The notes under the pieces were generated by a model. That model did not search any database. It had not been told where the DNA came from and worked only from the letters and a program-made list of their open reading frames with translations. Below are positions 1 through 12,900 of a DNA stretch of 64,000 nt, one piece after another. The position numbers were made by a program, and so were the translations under genes. This DNA comes from Podocnemis expansa (Eukaryota > Chordata > Testudines > Podocnemididae): assembly GCA_007922195.1 (NCBI GenBank), contig ML682028.1:18038148-18102147 (forward strand), in the 5' to 3' direction. How positions within the stretch are numbered: the first letter of the stretch is position 1; every line of letters starts with the position of its first letter.

Positions 1-1539
1 CAAATCTCTGCTTGACCACAAACTTCCTGGGTAAGTCACTGCGGGCTTGTTGACGCCAAAGTCTGGGAATAAGGGAGGGAGGGAGCTGAGCTATTTCAGA
101 TGAATAGGGTGTGGATGAGCACTAGGCTCTCCAGAAATGGCCTGCACACTAGGGACAAGCCCTGCCTTTCTCTGTTCCCCTAAGGAAGCTGCATTCCAAG
201 AAAGCCAGTGGCTGCCTTCTTTGCAGCTCCTACCCTCTGCTCTGGGGTTGCTTCTCCCCCCTCTTAACTGGAAGATAATTTTCGCCCCAGCTTCATCTTG
301 TTTCCACTTAGTTTGTCCTTCTCTCAGCTCAAGTGACTGAAGGGTGCTTGGGACAGGATTTAAGGCCCCAATATAGCATTACCGATGCTCTAGAGAACAA
401 CAGGATAGCTACATGGGGCTTTGATTCTTGAGTATGAATGTACAGTACACCAACAGCCAGCTTCATGCGGGAACACCTGCCTCTTCACCATGGGGTGTAG
501 ATGACAGTGCCCTCTCTGCTCCTAGGAGCAGGGGACAGAGGATGCTGGAGAACTCAACAACATATTAACCATGACTGGGGGGCACCTGGCAGTGGCCAAG
601 AGGGGAAGAGCCTGCTGTGCAATCACACTATTGCATTTCCATTCAATTCTGACTCTGGTGCTTCACTCTGGCCAGTGGATGTTTTGATTCAGCTGGGTCC
701 TCTCTGATCACAGAAACATCCCATGCATCTCAGTGCCTGCCTGAGTTCCAGCCTGCCTACTTAATTAGGCCCCAACTCTCTAAGGCTGACTGAGGGAGGG
801 TGCGGTGGTCTTTGCTTCCTATCCCTTTGATGGAACAGTAGGAGGCTGCCAGCAACGTTTTGAGATTCAATCCAAGGTGACGGAGAGGGTTAATCCATCA
901 CTGGCAGGCTTCCAGCTGGTGAGTGGACTGACTGCCCCTGTTTAACACAGATTTAAGAGAAAATGAGGAAGGGAGTGGAGACACACCATCGCCCCCCCCC
1001 CATGTGAGTAAGCAAGCTCGTGCATGTATGCACATACACAGAGTGGGGTATAAATGGGGGCAAGTGAGAATGGGATCCAGAGACACTGTAGCTGTAAAGT
1101 CCCATCTACTCACTGACTCCATGCAAGCCCCCAGCTCCTGCCCTTCAGAAAAGCAGGCCCACAGTTCCCATCTAGCCCACCCTACTGCTCCTCCACTCCC
1201 TCCTGTCGGATTCCCCAGTGCTCCTAGAGAGGCATCTTTAGCCACCTCCATGCCATGTATCATCCTACACAGCAGCATGTGACAGACCCACCTCAGCCCC
1301 TGCCCCACCTTTCCACCAGTGTCCTGGGCAGATGCCAGGCAGCTGGGGAAGGGGCTGAGGTAGCAGGAGGCAGGCGGGTGGGCGAAAGCAAGGCACAGCC
1401 TGTTTGTCCTGCCCAGATCCATTCAGCTCTTGGTCTGAAAGGGGAGAGACAGACAAAGGGGGAGCGCGGAGGCTCCTAGACAAACACGTTCCACACAAGG
1501 CCTGGAGCCTGGCCTGCGTATTGTCCTCAGGCTGAACAA

Positions 1540-1770
1540 ATAGGTCCATTAATCTCTGTCCGAAGCGCAGGCAGGCGGCTGCGGGTGGGTTTTAATTGTC
1601 TCCTGAGCAACCAATGACAGTCGGGGTGAGTCATGGAGCAGATGTTGAACGCAGGAGTTGGAGAGAGAGGAGAAAAGGCCCCATGAAACGCAGGCGATTG
1701 CTCAGCGTGGCAGACTGGCTGTTAGGTCAGCACAGAGGTTCTGTTTACCAAACTGGGGATATTTAAGCAG
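1540..1770. promoter_or_regulatory. Candidate conserved non-coding element
   Basis: TCCATTAATCTCTG, GGTTTTAATTGTCTCC, AACCAATGACAG, an AP-1-like TGAGTCA (1627-1633) and GATATTTAAGCAGCTGCTCC are packed into 230 bp free of recognisable repeats. Function is inference only. Confidence 0.22.
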
Positions 1771-2097
1771 CTGCTCCCAGCACATTTTAGGTGGCATCAG
1801 CAGCAACCCCCAGGATTAGGGAGCGTCTGAAAAGACTGGAAGCCAGCCAAAGATGTAGAGGGATATCCAGTAGTCACGCAGCAGCTGCAAAGACCTATCA
1901 ACACGAGGGGTCATGCCCAGTTCAGACGGGGGGGTGGGGGGAGAAGGAGACTTGCAGGAGGGTAGACACCTCTAGAAATCAGGGCTGGCAGGCACTGAGC
2001 CAGCACTCCCCTCTCTCTCATGATATGTCGTGCCAACCAGAATCAGAGCCCCATGCCAGAGGCTGTGCAGACACCCAGCGAGACAGAGGTCCCACCC

Positions 2098-2276
2098 CAG
2101 CAGTTTTCAAACTTTTTCCTCAGGACCCAGTTTAAAAAAATGATTTTTGCCCACAACCCAACAATTACATCTTTGCACAAGGCGTTCCAGATAGCCTTTT
2201 GGCGGTGGCAGTAGGGGGCACCACAACCTAGTACCTGACGGTCTGCGGATCCTAACCCGTAGTTTTAAAACCACTG
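2098..2276 (+). mobile_element. Older copy of the same CAGTGGTTTTCAAAC hAT family
   Basis: The left end CAGCAGTTTTCAAACTTTTTC and right end GTTTTAAAACCACTG form terminal inverted repeats. The interior shares CCCACAACCCAACAATTACATC and GGGCACCACAACCTAGTACCTGA with 41930-42115. Flanking octamers do not match, so the target duplication has decayed. Confidence 0.8.
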
Positions 2277-2282
2277 CTCTAA

Positions 2283-2425
2283 ACAGCCAAGAGAAAGGTT
2301 TATAGATGGGGGCCTGAGACGCAGGGTAGGTTGCATGACTCCCAAGGGCACACAGTGTGCTTGGGGAAAGCCAGGAACTGAACCCACATCTCCAGAGTCC
2401 CACTGCAAGGCTGGAGTCACATGAG
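2283..2425 (-). mobile_element. MIR-like relic, reverse orientation
   Basis: GATGGGGGCCTGAGACGCAGG, TTGCATGACTCCCAAGGGCACACAG, CAGGAACTGAACCCACATCTCCAGAGTCCC preserves the reverse order of a MIR-type tail. It lies right after the hAT copy at 2098-2276. Confidence 0.5.
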
Positions 2426-3103
2426 CATCCTGCTTTTCAGCAACTTAGCCACTCGATAGAGAAAGGTGGCAGATCCCTACCTTGCCCCCTTATCAGACTC
2501 TTAGAGGGGTGGGCAGGCTCAGGAGGGCAGAGTGATGTCTGCAGAGCAGGACTTGGGCTGCTGAGGAAAATAGCTTGCACTGGCAGAAAGCCTAGAGTCG
2601 CTGAAATCCCTGAGTCCTGGGCCCCTGACTGCATCGTCCTGGGCAGGACAAACAGACTGTGCCATCCTGCCCTGTGCCACAGCTGCACGAGGGACACGCT
2701 GGCCGCAGCAGCAGCAGCATTCTCAGCCCAAAGGCACCTGCTGCCCCCTGAGAATAACTCAGCCAGCCACCAGGAAGTAACAGACTTACCTCACCGGATG
2801 GAGACACGGCCACTCAGCTGGTACCCAAAAGGGGTCCAGGCTGGCACCACATGCTCCCACCTGGCAGGGGAGCCACTAATCTTGGCGTCATAGGGATGAG
2901 GGGGCAGAAGCTTCACCGAGCACATTGCCAAGCCTAGGTGAAGAAAAACATCTTGCCAACTACAGCTCTTACATGAAAGGATTTTTTTTTTTTTTGAGCA
3001 TTCAACTGCCCAGTCCACCCTGATGCCACCTGCACTCAGGACAGCAGCAGTGATTCACCACAACTTGCAAATCAGGCTGTACCTGGGACCCTCCGCTCTA
3101 CCC

Positions 3104-3119
3104 GGGGGGGGGGGGGGGG
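3104..3119 (+). repeat. G16 homopolymer
   Basis: Sixteen consecutive G. Assembly length may be unreliable here. Confidence 0.9.
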
Positions 3120-3518
3120 ACCACGACTGTGGTCTCCAGGACCCAGCCTAAGCCTCCCCACTAAGGATGCCACAAAAGCCCATTGGTGAGCTGGGTGTTG
3201 CCCACGAGCACAGGGCTGAGACTTATCAACCTCATTGCAAGTAATAAACAGCACGTATTCCCACCCCACACACACACTTCTTTTCAACCAGCAGCACATG
3301 ATTTCTATGACATCTCTGCATAAGAGGCCATGCACCAAGAGCAGCACTGTTAAAGACACAGCAGTGATTTGCTAGGTTGACACAACCCCTGCCCCCATCC
3401 TCATAAGCCTGTTACTAGAGCCCTCTGCTGTGTCTCGCAGGATGGCTACACACAAGAGAGACGGGCCACGGTATGAAATGGAGATTTTAAAGGGGAGAGA
3501 GGGATAGGCAGACAGCCA

Positions 3519-3595
3519 GACTCTGACCTCAGTTATCTGGGTATAAATCCACTACCACCGAGGCAGTTCCTCCCTGTTGACTTCCATGACATCAG
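3519..3595. repeat. Conserved amniote repeat relic (GTGTAAATCC...TTGACTTCA type)
   Basis: CAGACTCTGACCTCAGTTATCTGGGTATAAATCCACTACCACCG...TGTTGACTTCCATGACATC resembles a common sauropsid repeat (TCTGATCTCAGTTACACTGGTGTAAATCC...CATTGACTTCAATGG). Short and diverged. Confidence 0.45.
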
Positions 3596-6500
3596 CAGCA
3601 CTTAGGTCAGAACTGGGTCCTAGGAATTTTCTCCTTTTTGACAGTTCCCGGGGGCTATTTTATAGCAGCTTGTCCAAGTCCCATGGGTGAGGCCCCAGAA
3701 AGTCAGATGACTGAAGAGCAGGACTCTTTCCACCAGAGGGCTGGCAGGACCAAAGGACAGTGCAAACCAAGGCAAACCTCATCAGTCTAATCTGAAGGTC
3801 TGCAAACACTATGCCTTTGATTCTGTGGGTGAAGGCAGCGCTCCAGAAAGCAAGGGCCTGACAGGGGTGGCTTGTGCCAGGCAGAGCCTGGAGGGTTAGT
3901 CTGCAACCTTCCCACACACAAGCTCTGCCTGTGCACCACCCGCCTGGTTGGCAGCACTGCCTGGGACTCCAGTCCTGCATCCTCACGCCGCCTTGACCAA
4001 GGCACGACTCTGGAAAGACGTGCTCCCCCTGCCCCCATGGAAACTTAAGCTCAACCTGCAGCTGCCACAGTTATTCTAATCCTGGGCCCTCACACCACTC
4101 TACCAATCCACCTCAGTCTGTACCTGCTGCAGTCATCCCCATATGCCAGCCTGGGGATCCCTGCTCAGCCCTGCCCATGCCTTTTGGAGACACCCCCAGC
4201 CCTCAACGCTATTGGCATCCCCCAGGAAAAGAGCACTGGACTTTGCAGATTCAACCCCATCCCTGCTGCAAGAGGCAGCGCAGCCAGTCATGGTATGGAA
4301 GTGCTGCCATGCCTTTGAGCTTCTTAGGCAAGGACCCAGAGCGGAGGCTGGGCTTGCCCCTGCAGGAAGACAAAGGACATACACCACACTACCCCTTGCA
4401 AAGGCATGTTAGAGATCCCCACAGCAACAGGCTAGGCGCAGGGCAGCTGACAGAGATGGAAGGCAGGTAAACACGGGGCCAAGGTCAGCAAGGTGCAACC
4501 CTGGCAGGAACTTGTCTCCTGGAAAGGTCCAGATGATGGCAACCACCACAACTGATGGCAAGACAGGGAGCACTTCTCTGGCAGGGATTCAGAGCCCCCC
4601 AGGGAGCCAGTCCAGAGAGATGGCAACACCCAGACAGAAATGGTTCATGGGCCTGCATCGTGCCACAGCCTGTGCTCAGATGACTCACTTGTCCGTCTCT
4701 TGAGACAGGTCCCACTTCAATCCCCTTGATCCCACAGCGACCCAACACTCCCCTGAAACTTCCCCTGCCATCCTCCCACCCCCATCAGCTGTCAACCCCC
4801 CGCTTCCTTCCCCAAATTACTTCTGCGCTATCACACGCAGCACTGCCCAGCGCCTCAGTTACATCTCCTCTTGCAACCTGGGGCTCTCCTGCCCCTGTGC
4901 CCCAGTCCTGCCTGAACAACTTCCCCCTGCCCACTGCTCTCCCTTTCCAGGGAATCCCCCTGCAAGCCCCAGTGCTACTGACAGCAGCCCCCTAACAGAG
5001 CCATCATCTCTATCCACTTGCACCCTCCCCTTATAGCTAGGCCCCAATACCGCCAGGTCAGGGCCCTGATCTGCCAACAGGAACTGCTTAGATGGTGCTG
5101 CTTTTTGCACAGAGTTAATCAGCAACCCTAGGGCCCGAGGGCCAGAGCTGGAGGCAGGCAGACAGATGCCGCCATCAGGCTCCTGGCATCAACCAGCTAT
5201 TGGAAGAGAAACACCCAAACAACAAGGGACGTTAACTGCTGTACGTCCCCCTGTGGGGTAGCTCCTCTGAACCCTACGGATCAGGCCACTTCAGAAAAAA
5301 GGTGCACGTACCAGGCAGCCCAAACGCCTGCACACAGTCAATACCACTCTGAGAACACCAGTGCCCCTCAGGCAGGGCCTGTGCCCAGAGTGACACCTTT
5401 AAAGTGGTGCAACAAGGCAGAAGATTTAAAACCTACCTCTGGAGCAACTCAGATTGGCCCTGGCTGGTACGTTTATGAGGTATTTTACTCCTTGGCTTTG
5501 CACCTGCTGAGTTCAGAGCTGTTTCAGGCTTCCTAAGTTGCCTGGCCAGCCAGCATGCAGCTCACAAGAGGTGTGGGCATACATGGGTGTGTGTGTACAT
5601 GAGCATGTGCAAATGATGCATACTGCTAAAGAGACAAACAGACGCTGACCGTTCCAAGGAAAGGAAGCAAACTGGATATACCGACACTGTAAGCTGCAGG
5701 GAAACTCCCCAGGAGAGGCTGCAGGTGTGAACAAGCTAAGCTTGGCCTGGGCCCCAGTCAGTCAGCCCAAGGGAGAGTCAAATTGCTCGCCACTTGAGTG
5801 CTGGATGACAGCTCCCACCCACACCAACAGCCCGGGGGGGTCCAGCAGGCTGTGCTCCAAGGGTGCCATAGACAGAGGAATCTGCTGGCAGCACCACCTC
5901 TGTGGGGTGAGTGGGTTAAGAAAGCCTGTGTGTGGACACCTTCCCCTGCCCTGTGGAGGATCTGTGCACCATGGAGACTCCCCTCCCCACAGAACAGAGC
6001 TCTAACCTCCCTCCATGCGGAACCTACACAAAGCCCTCAAAAACCCGCCCCGGGGAACAACACTGCCTAGGGTAGCAGGACAAACAAGAAGGATAAGCCA
6101 CTTCTTTCTCTAGCCCCAGCTGCCTCGGAATGGCCTTGGTGGATGCAGCTGGCACAAAACACCCATGGCCAGGCGCCTCGTTCAAGCTGAGTCCTGTCCA
6201 AAGGCAGCAGAGTGAGGAGCAGCTTGGAGCCTCTGAAAATCCTGCAGCCAAAGCAAGTGCAGTGCCCTGCCAGAGCCCCGGGGAACATGTCGGCACACTC
6301 CTGGAAAAGATGCCGCTCACCCCTGCCAGGGACTGTCAGCATTGGTCAGCCTTCTGCGGCTTAGTGTGGGTGGGAACCCCTGGGCTCCTCTGACGCCAGC
6401 CCCTGTATGGATCATGGGTGGTACAGCTGGGCCCAAGGGCATGCATCACTGACAGAAACTGCATTAGTACCGTGCACTCACTGCAGAACGCCCAGTGCGG

Positions 6501-7262
6501 TGTCACCCAATGCCTCCCATGCACAATCCATCTCCAAATTATGCCTGCACCTTGGCAGTTGAATGGGGGGTGTAGATGTGCACTGGCAGGGCCCACACCA
6601 GAGACACAGAGGATAGATGTAATGGGACGCTATGTGTACACTGGTTCCAGCCAGCCCATAGTAATACAACTTCATTAGCTACACCCACACAGCCTCAGCT
6701 TCCCCCAGGGGCAGGCAGCCAATGCTCCTTTGCTGATAACTTCAGAGGCCAAGGACTTGAAGAGTAATGTCAGACTGGGAGTTGGGGAGTCACAGGGACC
6801 AGGCAGGGTAAGAACACGCAATCCTGCGGGACCACACACAGCCCTTTGCTCTGAGCGTAGAGTCACGGTGGGGGGCGGGGGACTGGCACAGCTCTGGGCC
6901 CTTTGCTCTGGGGGGGCAGAACCTGTGCCAGTGTGGAGGTGATGCAAAACCACAAGAAGAGCTGCAAGACTCCCACACCCCAGCAGTGGGAAGGCCACAC
7001 TCCACTACTCTCACACTGGGATTTCCATCCATTACAGCTCTCCCAGTCCATCAAGCTGGAGCAGACGGGTTGAGACGTGGAGCTACCCTCCCCTCACCAT
7101 TCCAGCCCAAGACAGCGCTCCCCAGGGACCAATGCTGGCATGTAAATATTAGATACTTTTGTCTCCTCCGAGACCAATTACACAAATCATGGCAGCTCCC
7201 GCAGGACTCCAGCTTCCACTTACTGTATCATCATTAACAGCTTATTAGGGAACAGCTGCTCC

Positions 7263-7283
7263 AAAAAAAAAAAAAAAAAAAAA
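7263..7283 (+). repeat. A21 homopolymer
   Basis: Twenty-one consecutive A. No retroelement is recognisable on the 5' side, which instead looks like unique AT-rich DNA. Confidence 0.9.
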
Positions 7284-9802
7284 GCCTTGCAGAGATATGA
7301 CAACCCCTTGTCCTGTCCTCCCCACACAGCAGCAATCATTCCACCCCTCAGACACTACAAATCAAAGTAGAGGGGGCAGAAGCCAGCACAGGCAGTTAGT
7401 AGATCCCCTCCCATTTCCCAGACCAGCACTTGGATGGGAGGGAAAAGCCCAGGTCACAGCACATCCCTGGGAGGGGCATAGGAGGGACTGTGCTCTAGGG
7501 CCCTGCCCTATAGGTGCCCAGGGCTGGGCACAAGGTGTGAAAGCCCAGGATGCATTTGACTTTGAAGAAAAGAAAGTCATGTCTCTGGCGGCTCCAATGA
7601 GGGAGGATCTTGATGAACGTCTCAGAAGCACACAGAACTGGTCAGTGAAGCTCTGCCCACAGAAGTGGAGCAGAGCCTAGGGGCAACGGGTGGCAGATCA
7701 CCCCAGTCACACTTGGGGATGGGAGGAAGCAAAGGCACCTCACAACCTCTCACATCTGACCCTCCCACAGCACAAGGGATGATTCTTAACACAGCAAACC
7801 CTAACTGCTCTTCACCAGCCACATCCGGGCTGCAGATGGCCCTGGGCATGAAGGGCAGCCTCCTTTCCTGCAAGCTTCTCATGTTGCAAGGAGGCTGTTC
7901 AGATGGGGGAGAAAACAAGGACAGTGCCCACACATGCAGGGTCTAACAAGGAAAACAGACACCCTCAAGGCAGGCCCTACACAAGTATAGCCCCATGGCC
8001 AAATTAAAGATGGCCTGGCCTGGGTTCATTATGCCCATGCAGCCCCAGCTATCATATGGGCATCCAGGGTGACTCAGCCTGGCCAGGGATAGGACAGCTG
8101 TCACAGGATGAGGCGAGCGTAGCCACCAGTCTGTACACATGTGTGTGCACACTCTCTGAGCTGTGAGCAATTCAACCACAGCAGAAGGCCTGGGCCATTA
8201 TGTGCACACAGTGGTTTTCCACATGGTCAGCTCATTGCTTGTTTCAAAGGGAATTCCTGCTCCTGCCTGTTAAAGTCATCAAGTGCCGAATGCAGCCCTG
8301 GCAGGCTGAGTTTAGCCGGCACAACACAGGTGATCTGTCTAAGCCGATTATTTTGGCATTAAAGGTGAATCTAATTTGGAGTTGGAACCCTTGGCTTGCA
8401 CTGTTTAGCTCTCCTTCTTGATCAACATCCCTGCCTCTCCCAGTGGGCAGTCAGGTTTTACAGGCAGTGAAGGGGAACCTCAACCTCTGGCCAGGAGAAG
8501 ATTTCTTGGCTTTCAACCCACAAGATGCTGTATTTCATCTCCCAGGTTCCTACAATGGGTGAGGCACTAGGAGTAATTTGGCAGAGTGGCAAGATAAACC
8601 ACTGACCAATCAGGTGCTGGGCAAAGCCCAAGGTCTCGGCCCCAGAACATATAGGAAAAAGCGACAAGAGAACTTCATTTTCCCAAGGGAAAAATCAGTG
8701 GATGTTTCCCCCACCCCCACTCTTCTCCCCTGACAGGAGATCATCACAAAGAGGGGTTGGGGAATCTTAGTGCCAGGAAGAAAACAACACGAAACGGATG
8801 GGGCAGGAGGGGGAAAAATCTCACAGACAGTTTGTGGGCCCAAGGACAAAGAGAAAGCAGAGCTCTGGTGCTCTCTAGTGTCAGGTCCCAGTACTGCATG
8901 AGTGCACTGGCTTGCAAAGGATTCTTGAGCAACCCCTATTCTGCTCTGACCCAGAGAAATCAGAGCATTAATTATACTGCGGGAGAAGGGAAATTCCTCT
9001 CAGCCCACTTGCTGCAGCTCTGGACAGAGCATCTGGGCAGGCAGCAACACTAGATGTGAACTAATGGTCCATGCAGACAGTTAAGTAAAGAGGTAAACGA
9101 AACACTTTGCTGGACAGACATGGAGGAATTTTGTGAAGCAGGAACAGAGGATGGCTCAGCACAGCCACAGGGGAGGTTTTTCTCTCCGACTTCAAAGTCA
9201 CTGGTTTGAATCCAGGGCAGAAAAGCACTAGATGGACAGATGCTACAGGCTGGTGGACTGGCCAATTTCTTCCCAGGGCTGGGACCCCCGACCCACATCA
9301 CAATTTGACACTTCTTCCACTTCAGCCTCAGCTGAGAGGCCAAATCAGGCTATGGAGACCAGTCTGCTAAAGGGGCCCACTCCAGGGGCTTCCTGCACAT
9401 GGCTTCTGCCAACACACCACCTCCTTCCTTTGGATAGCGATGGGTGAGTTACGTGCAGTCCAAATTTGAGTGGTGGAAAGTGGGAAGCGCAGCTAGGGGA
9501 ATGACCCAACAAGCCAGGCTTTTCAGAAGGGCCTTGTGCCAGTTGCAGAACTCCAGCCCTGCACACCGGGATTGCAGCAGGGCACTGAGCATTTGGAAAG
9601 ATTTAACCACAGGTGCAGGTACCGGCCACATCAGCTCCTGCCTGAGCACTTTCAAAACGCTGGCTAAAATCCAAGAGCAGAAGAGGAAAGAAACAAGAGA
9701 AGAGGGCATCCCCTGCTCTACTCCCAGTGCCAGGTCAGGGTGAACCAAAAGAATGAGCAGAGAACCACACACTTCCCCCAGTTAGATGAAGGGATTAGTG
9801 GA

Positions 9803-9905
9803 CTGAAAGCTCTTTGGGGTAGGGACCATCTCTGTTGTGTGTATGAACAGCACCTACCACAATGGGGGTCCATAAACTGGGCTCCCAGATAGGTCTGGAT
9901 TAAGG
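9803..9905 (+). mobile_element. L3/MIR3-like LINE or SINE tail
   Basis: GAAAGCTCTTTGGGGTAGGGACCATCTCTG, ATGAACAGCACCTACCACAATGGGGGTCC, ACTGGGCTCCCAGATAG is the sauropsid version of a widespread tail (AAGCTCTTTGGGGCAGGGAC...TACAGCACCTAGCACAATGGGG). Class assignment from memory. Confidence 0.6.
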
Positions 9906-12900
9906 CAGGTCTGTGACCTACTGGGACAGCCCAAGCAGCCTGGGAGCAGGACAGAAGCACTTCAGGTCATGCTCTCCGGCTCGAGGGCCCCGGCCTCTGC
10001 CCCAGTGCCAAGGGCTGAGCGCTGGCCCGAGGGCCCAGAGCACCACCCCACCCCCAATGCTGGGCAGGCCCTGGCTCCCCCCAACAGCTGTGGCCAGGCT
10101 GTGGGTCCCAGACCACCTCTCCACTCACAGCACCAGCCAGGCTGTGGCACCTGGAGCCTCCCCCAGCCTCAGACAGCCCCCAGCACTTTCCAGACTGAGG
10201 ACTCCAGGAACCCCAACCCAGTGCCAGCCAAGCCACCCTGCACCCAGGCTGGTTGCCACCACAGTAGGGGTGGGGAACCACAAGAATGGGCAGCTCCAGG
10301 CCCCTGGGGCACTGATCCAGCCCTGCCCCCAGGTGCCATTGCAAAACAAATAAGAAACCTAAGCACCGATCATTGACTCCAACAGGTGTGCAGCTCCTCT
10401 CTAGCCACACCATCTGTGATTTGTATGTGCACCCCTAGACTCCCCCAACACACGCCCACATGGCAGCTGGCTTTCACGGCACGGGTGGAGTTTGCTATTC
10501 CTAGCGCCAGGAACAGCACAGACAGCACAGCAAGTTCAGCCGTCGCACGGCACCGGAGGGTGATTGTTTCCTGGTGGCTGCCAGATCACGCTCACGTCTA
10601 CTCTGCTTTGAGGAGCTGCCAGGCAACGGAGCAGCACCTCAAGGTTCCAGCAGAGAGCTTGGACTCCTACGTTCCAGCTTTGACTTGCCGCGAGTTCTTC
10701 CCTTAGCAAGCAGCCCATAATATCTCCCTCCATAGCAAGCTTGGTTTGAGACCCAATTAGCATCTGTCAGGTGCTGCAAAGCCCTTACACAAGAGCAGCC
10801 ATGTAGGAGCAAAACAGGATCACAATCTCCATAGCTACCAGGGCTGCGTGTCACTCAGTGGAAGCTGCCATGGCCACCCCAGCGAGAAGAGACGCAGGCT
10901 GAGGATGCTAGGTTGGAGACCCCCTCGCCTTGTCGGTTTACACCTGTGTACGTGGGGGCTGTAGGTCACTGCCAGGGGAGGTTTGGGAGGGGTGGACACC
11001 CTGTCTGCACAGCAGAGCAGAGCCCCAGGCCCCTGGCTCTTCTCTTCAAACAAACAACTCAGCATCAGCTCCTGGCACCAGATCAGCGAGGTGGCAGCTT
11101 CCTGTGTGATTGCTAATTATCCTGGCTATTCTCTGTCAGAGGCTGTACGCAGCACCGCAGCGATCTGCGCCTCTCTGTAATTAGCCACAGAGCAATTAGC
11201 ATCTATTTCAAGTTCAAGACACTCAAGACTTTCCATCTCTCTGCCCCTGTACTCTGCTCTTCTTTTATTGGGTCACCCCCACCTCCCAGCACACACTCCC
11301 CTCCGATCAACCAGCATTCCCAACCCTGACGCCCACTCCAATCCCCTCCCTGCTTGCCCAAGTTCTTCTCTGCGGCGCCAATTCATCAGTGCCCTGCCCA
11401 ATTCAAAGCACATGTGATGCACTCCTGAAAGAAAAGGAGCGTTTCTGTCCCACAGCGCACTGGTTTGAGAGCTCCAGGTGCCAGTTATATGAGCCCCTGT
11501 TCAGAGTCTTACTTGGACTCTTGGATACCAGAAGGCCCTCCAGGAATCACATGGCCATTCATGGCAGAGTTAAGAGGAAACAAGTCTCTCAACGCAAAAT
11601 AAGCTGCCCTCGGTCTGTTATCCAAACATGAGCAGCTGTCCCATGGGAGGTGGGCTCTTCCTTGAGGCTCAGGGCAGGGCAGTTTTAACACACAGCAGAG
11701 CATGGACTCTCTCTTCCTATGTACTCAACAGGACATAACACACCAGTGGAGCTCCCCACCAGTGTGGGGGAAGAGTGACAGGACAGGAGAAGGAGCAAGG
11801 GATGCTAACACTTGGTGGGAGGCCAGCAGCTGGCTCTAACTCAGGCAGAGGCATCCTGGCAGTTCATTTGTGGGCTGGTGTCCTATACACCAATGGCCCT
11901 CACCAGGTGACTGTGCCCTGCCCATTCCCCTACTCCATCTGGGAAGCTGGCACATAGTTCAGCCCCTCTTCTGGACTGCCGGTCTCCACTTGGACCAAGG
12001 AAGTCTGGAAGCAGGACTAGAGAATCCTACCCTGCTCCCTGGCAGCCAGCACAGTCTTGTGGGCCATGGTGTCCACTCCAAACCTTCTTTCAGATCCTGC
12101 CCTCCTCACTGCCCTGGCACCACCCCGCAACCCCATCATAGCCAGGCCCCATTCTCACCTCCAGGAAACACTGGGGGAAGAAACCTGGGAGCTGTGATGC
12201 TCCTCAGGGGGTTCCAAGGGCTGGGAAGCACCACACCACCCTTGGACCAAGGCAAGGACAACTTGTCAATGGCTGCTCTAGATGAGCTCCCAAAACCACC
12301 AGCCTCTAGCAGCACCAGCCTGGCCCTCCAGGCCTCCGCAGACCTCACTCTCTGCAACGCTAGCGACAGATGCACCCCAGTCCCTGAGTACTCTGGTCAT
12401 TCCCTGTTACATGCAGTCCCTCATCCACAGGACACTTCAAGAATTACCAGTCCTTCTGGTCCCAAACAAGCAACCCACGCCAATTTGTGACCAGCATTTT
12501 GCTCACCACCACAGCACTGACAGGAACATCTTGTTTTCACTGTAAATCTACTGCCAGGATTCAAGAGACAGTAAGACTATTAGAAACCATTATTCACAGC
12601 AGGCAAGACAAATCATGATAGCTTTCCAGAGACTAAACCAAACAGATCAACCTGCTGTCTGAAGGAGCTCTGCCCACCCAAGGCCTCTCCAGTGTCTTCT
12701 GTCAAGCCAGGCTGACCCCTCTCTGGTGAAGCAAACGTGCTATCCACTTACTTACTAGGTGCAGGTCAACAGGCACCTTGTCCTCCAAATACAGAAAAGC
12801 AAATCTTTGATATGCACGCCAAAACAGCGTCCCTTCCCCTCGTCCCCACTGCTGTTTACTGCTTCCTGTTACTTTTCTCTTGAAGTTTTCACAATCCTTC

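Larger units (their letters stand above)
1..9802. other. No gene recognised (1-9802)
   Basis: Apart from the repeats listed separately, this stretch shows no coding exon with convincing splice sites or protein-like content. Open frames of up to about 180 codons occur on both strands in GC-rich DNA and carry no recognisable motif. It could be intron of the gene at 55-57 kb or intergenic DNA. Confidence 0.6.

Noticed and set aside
7263..7283. Poly-A tail of a processed pseudogene
   Set aside because: No exon-like sequence precedes it and no flanking target duplication was found.
9913..10413. Three overlapping open frames of 135-148 codons on both strands
   Set aside because: Openness in several frames at once reflects GC-rich, stop-poor composition rather than coding. 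No motif.
11870..12490. 206-codon plus-strand open frame
   Set aside because: Pro/Ser-rich random-like sequence, with a competing overlapping frame on the same strand.
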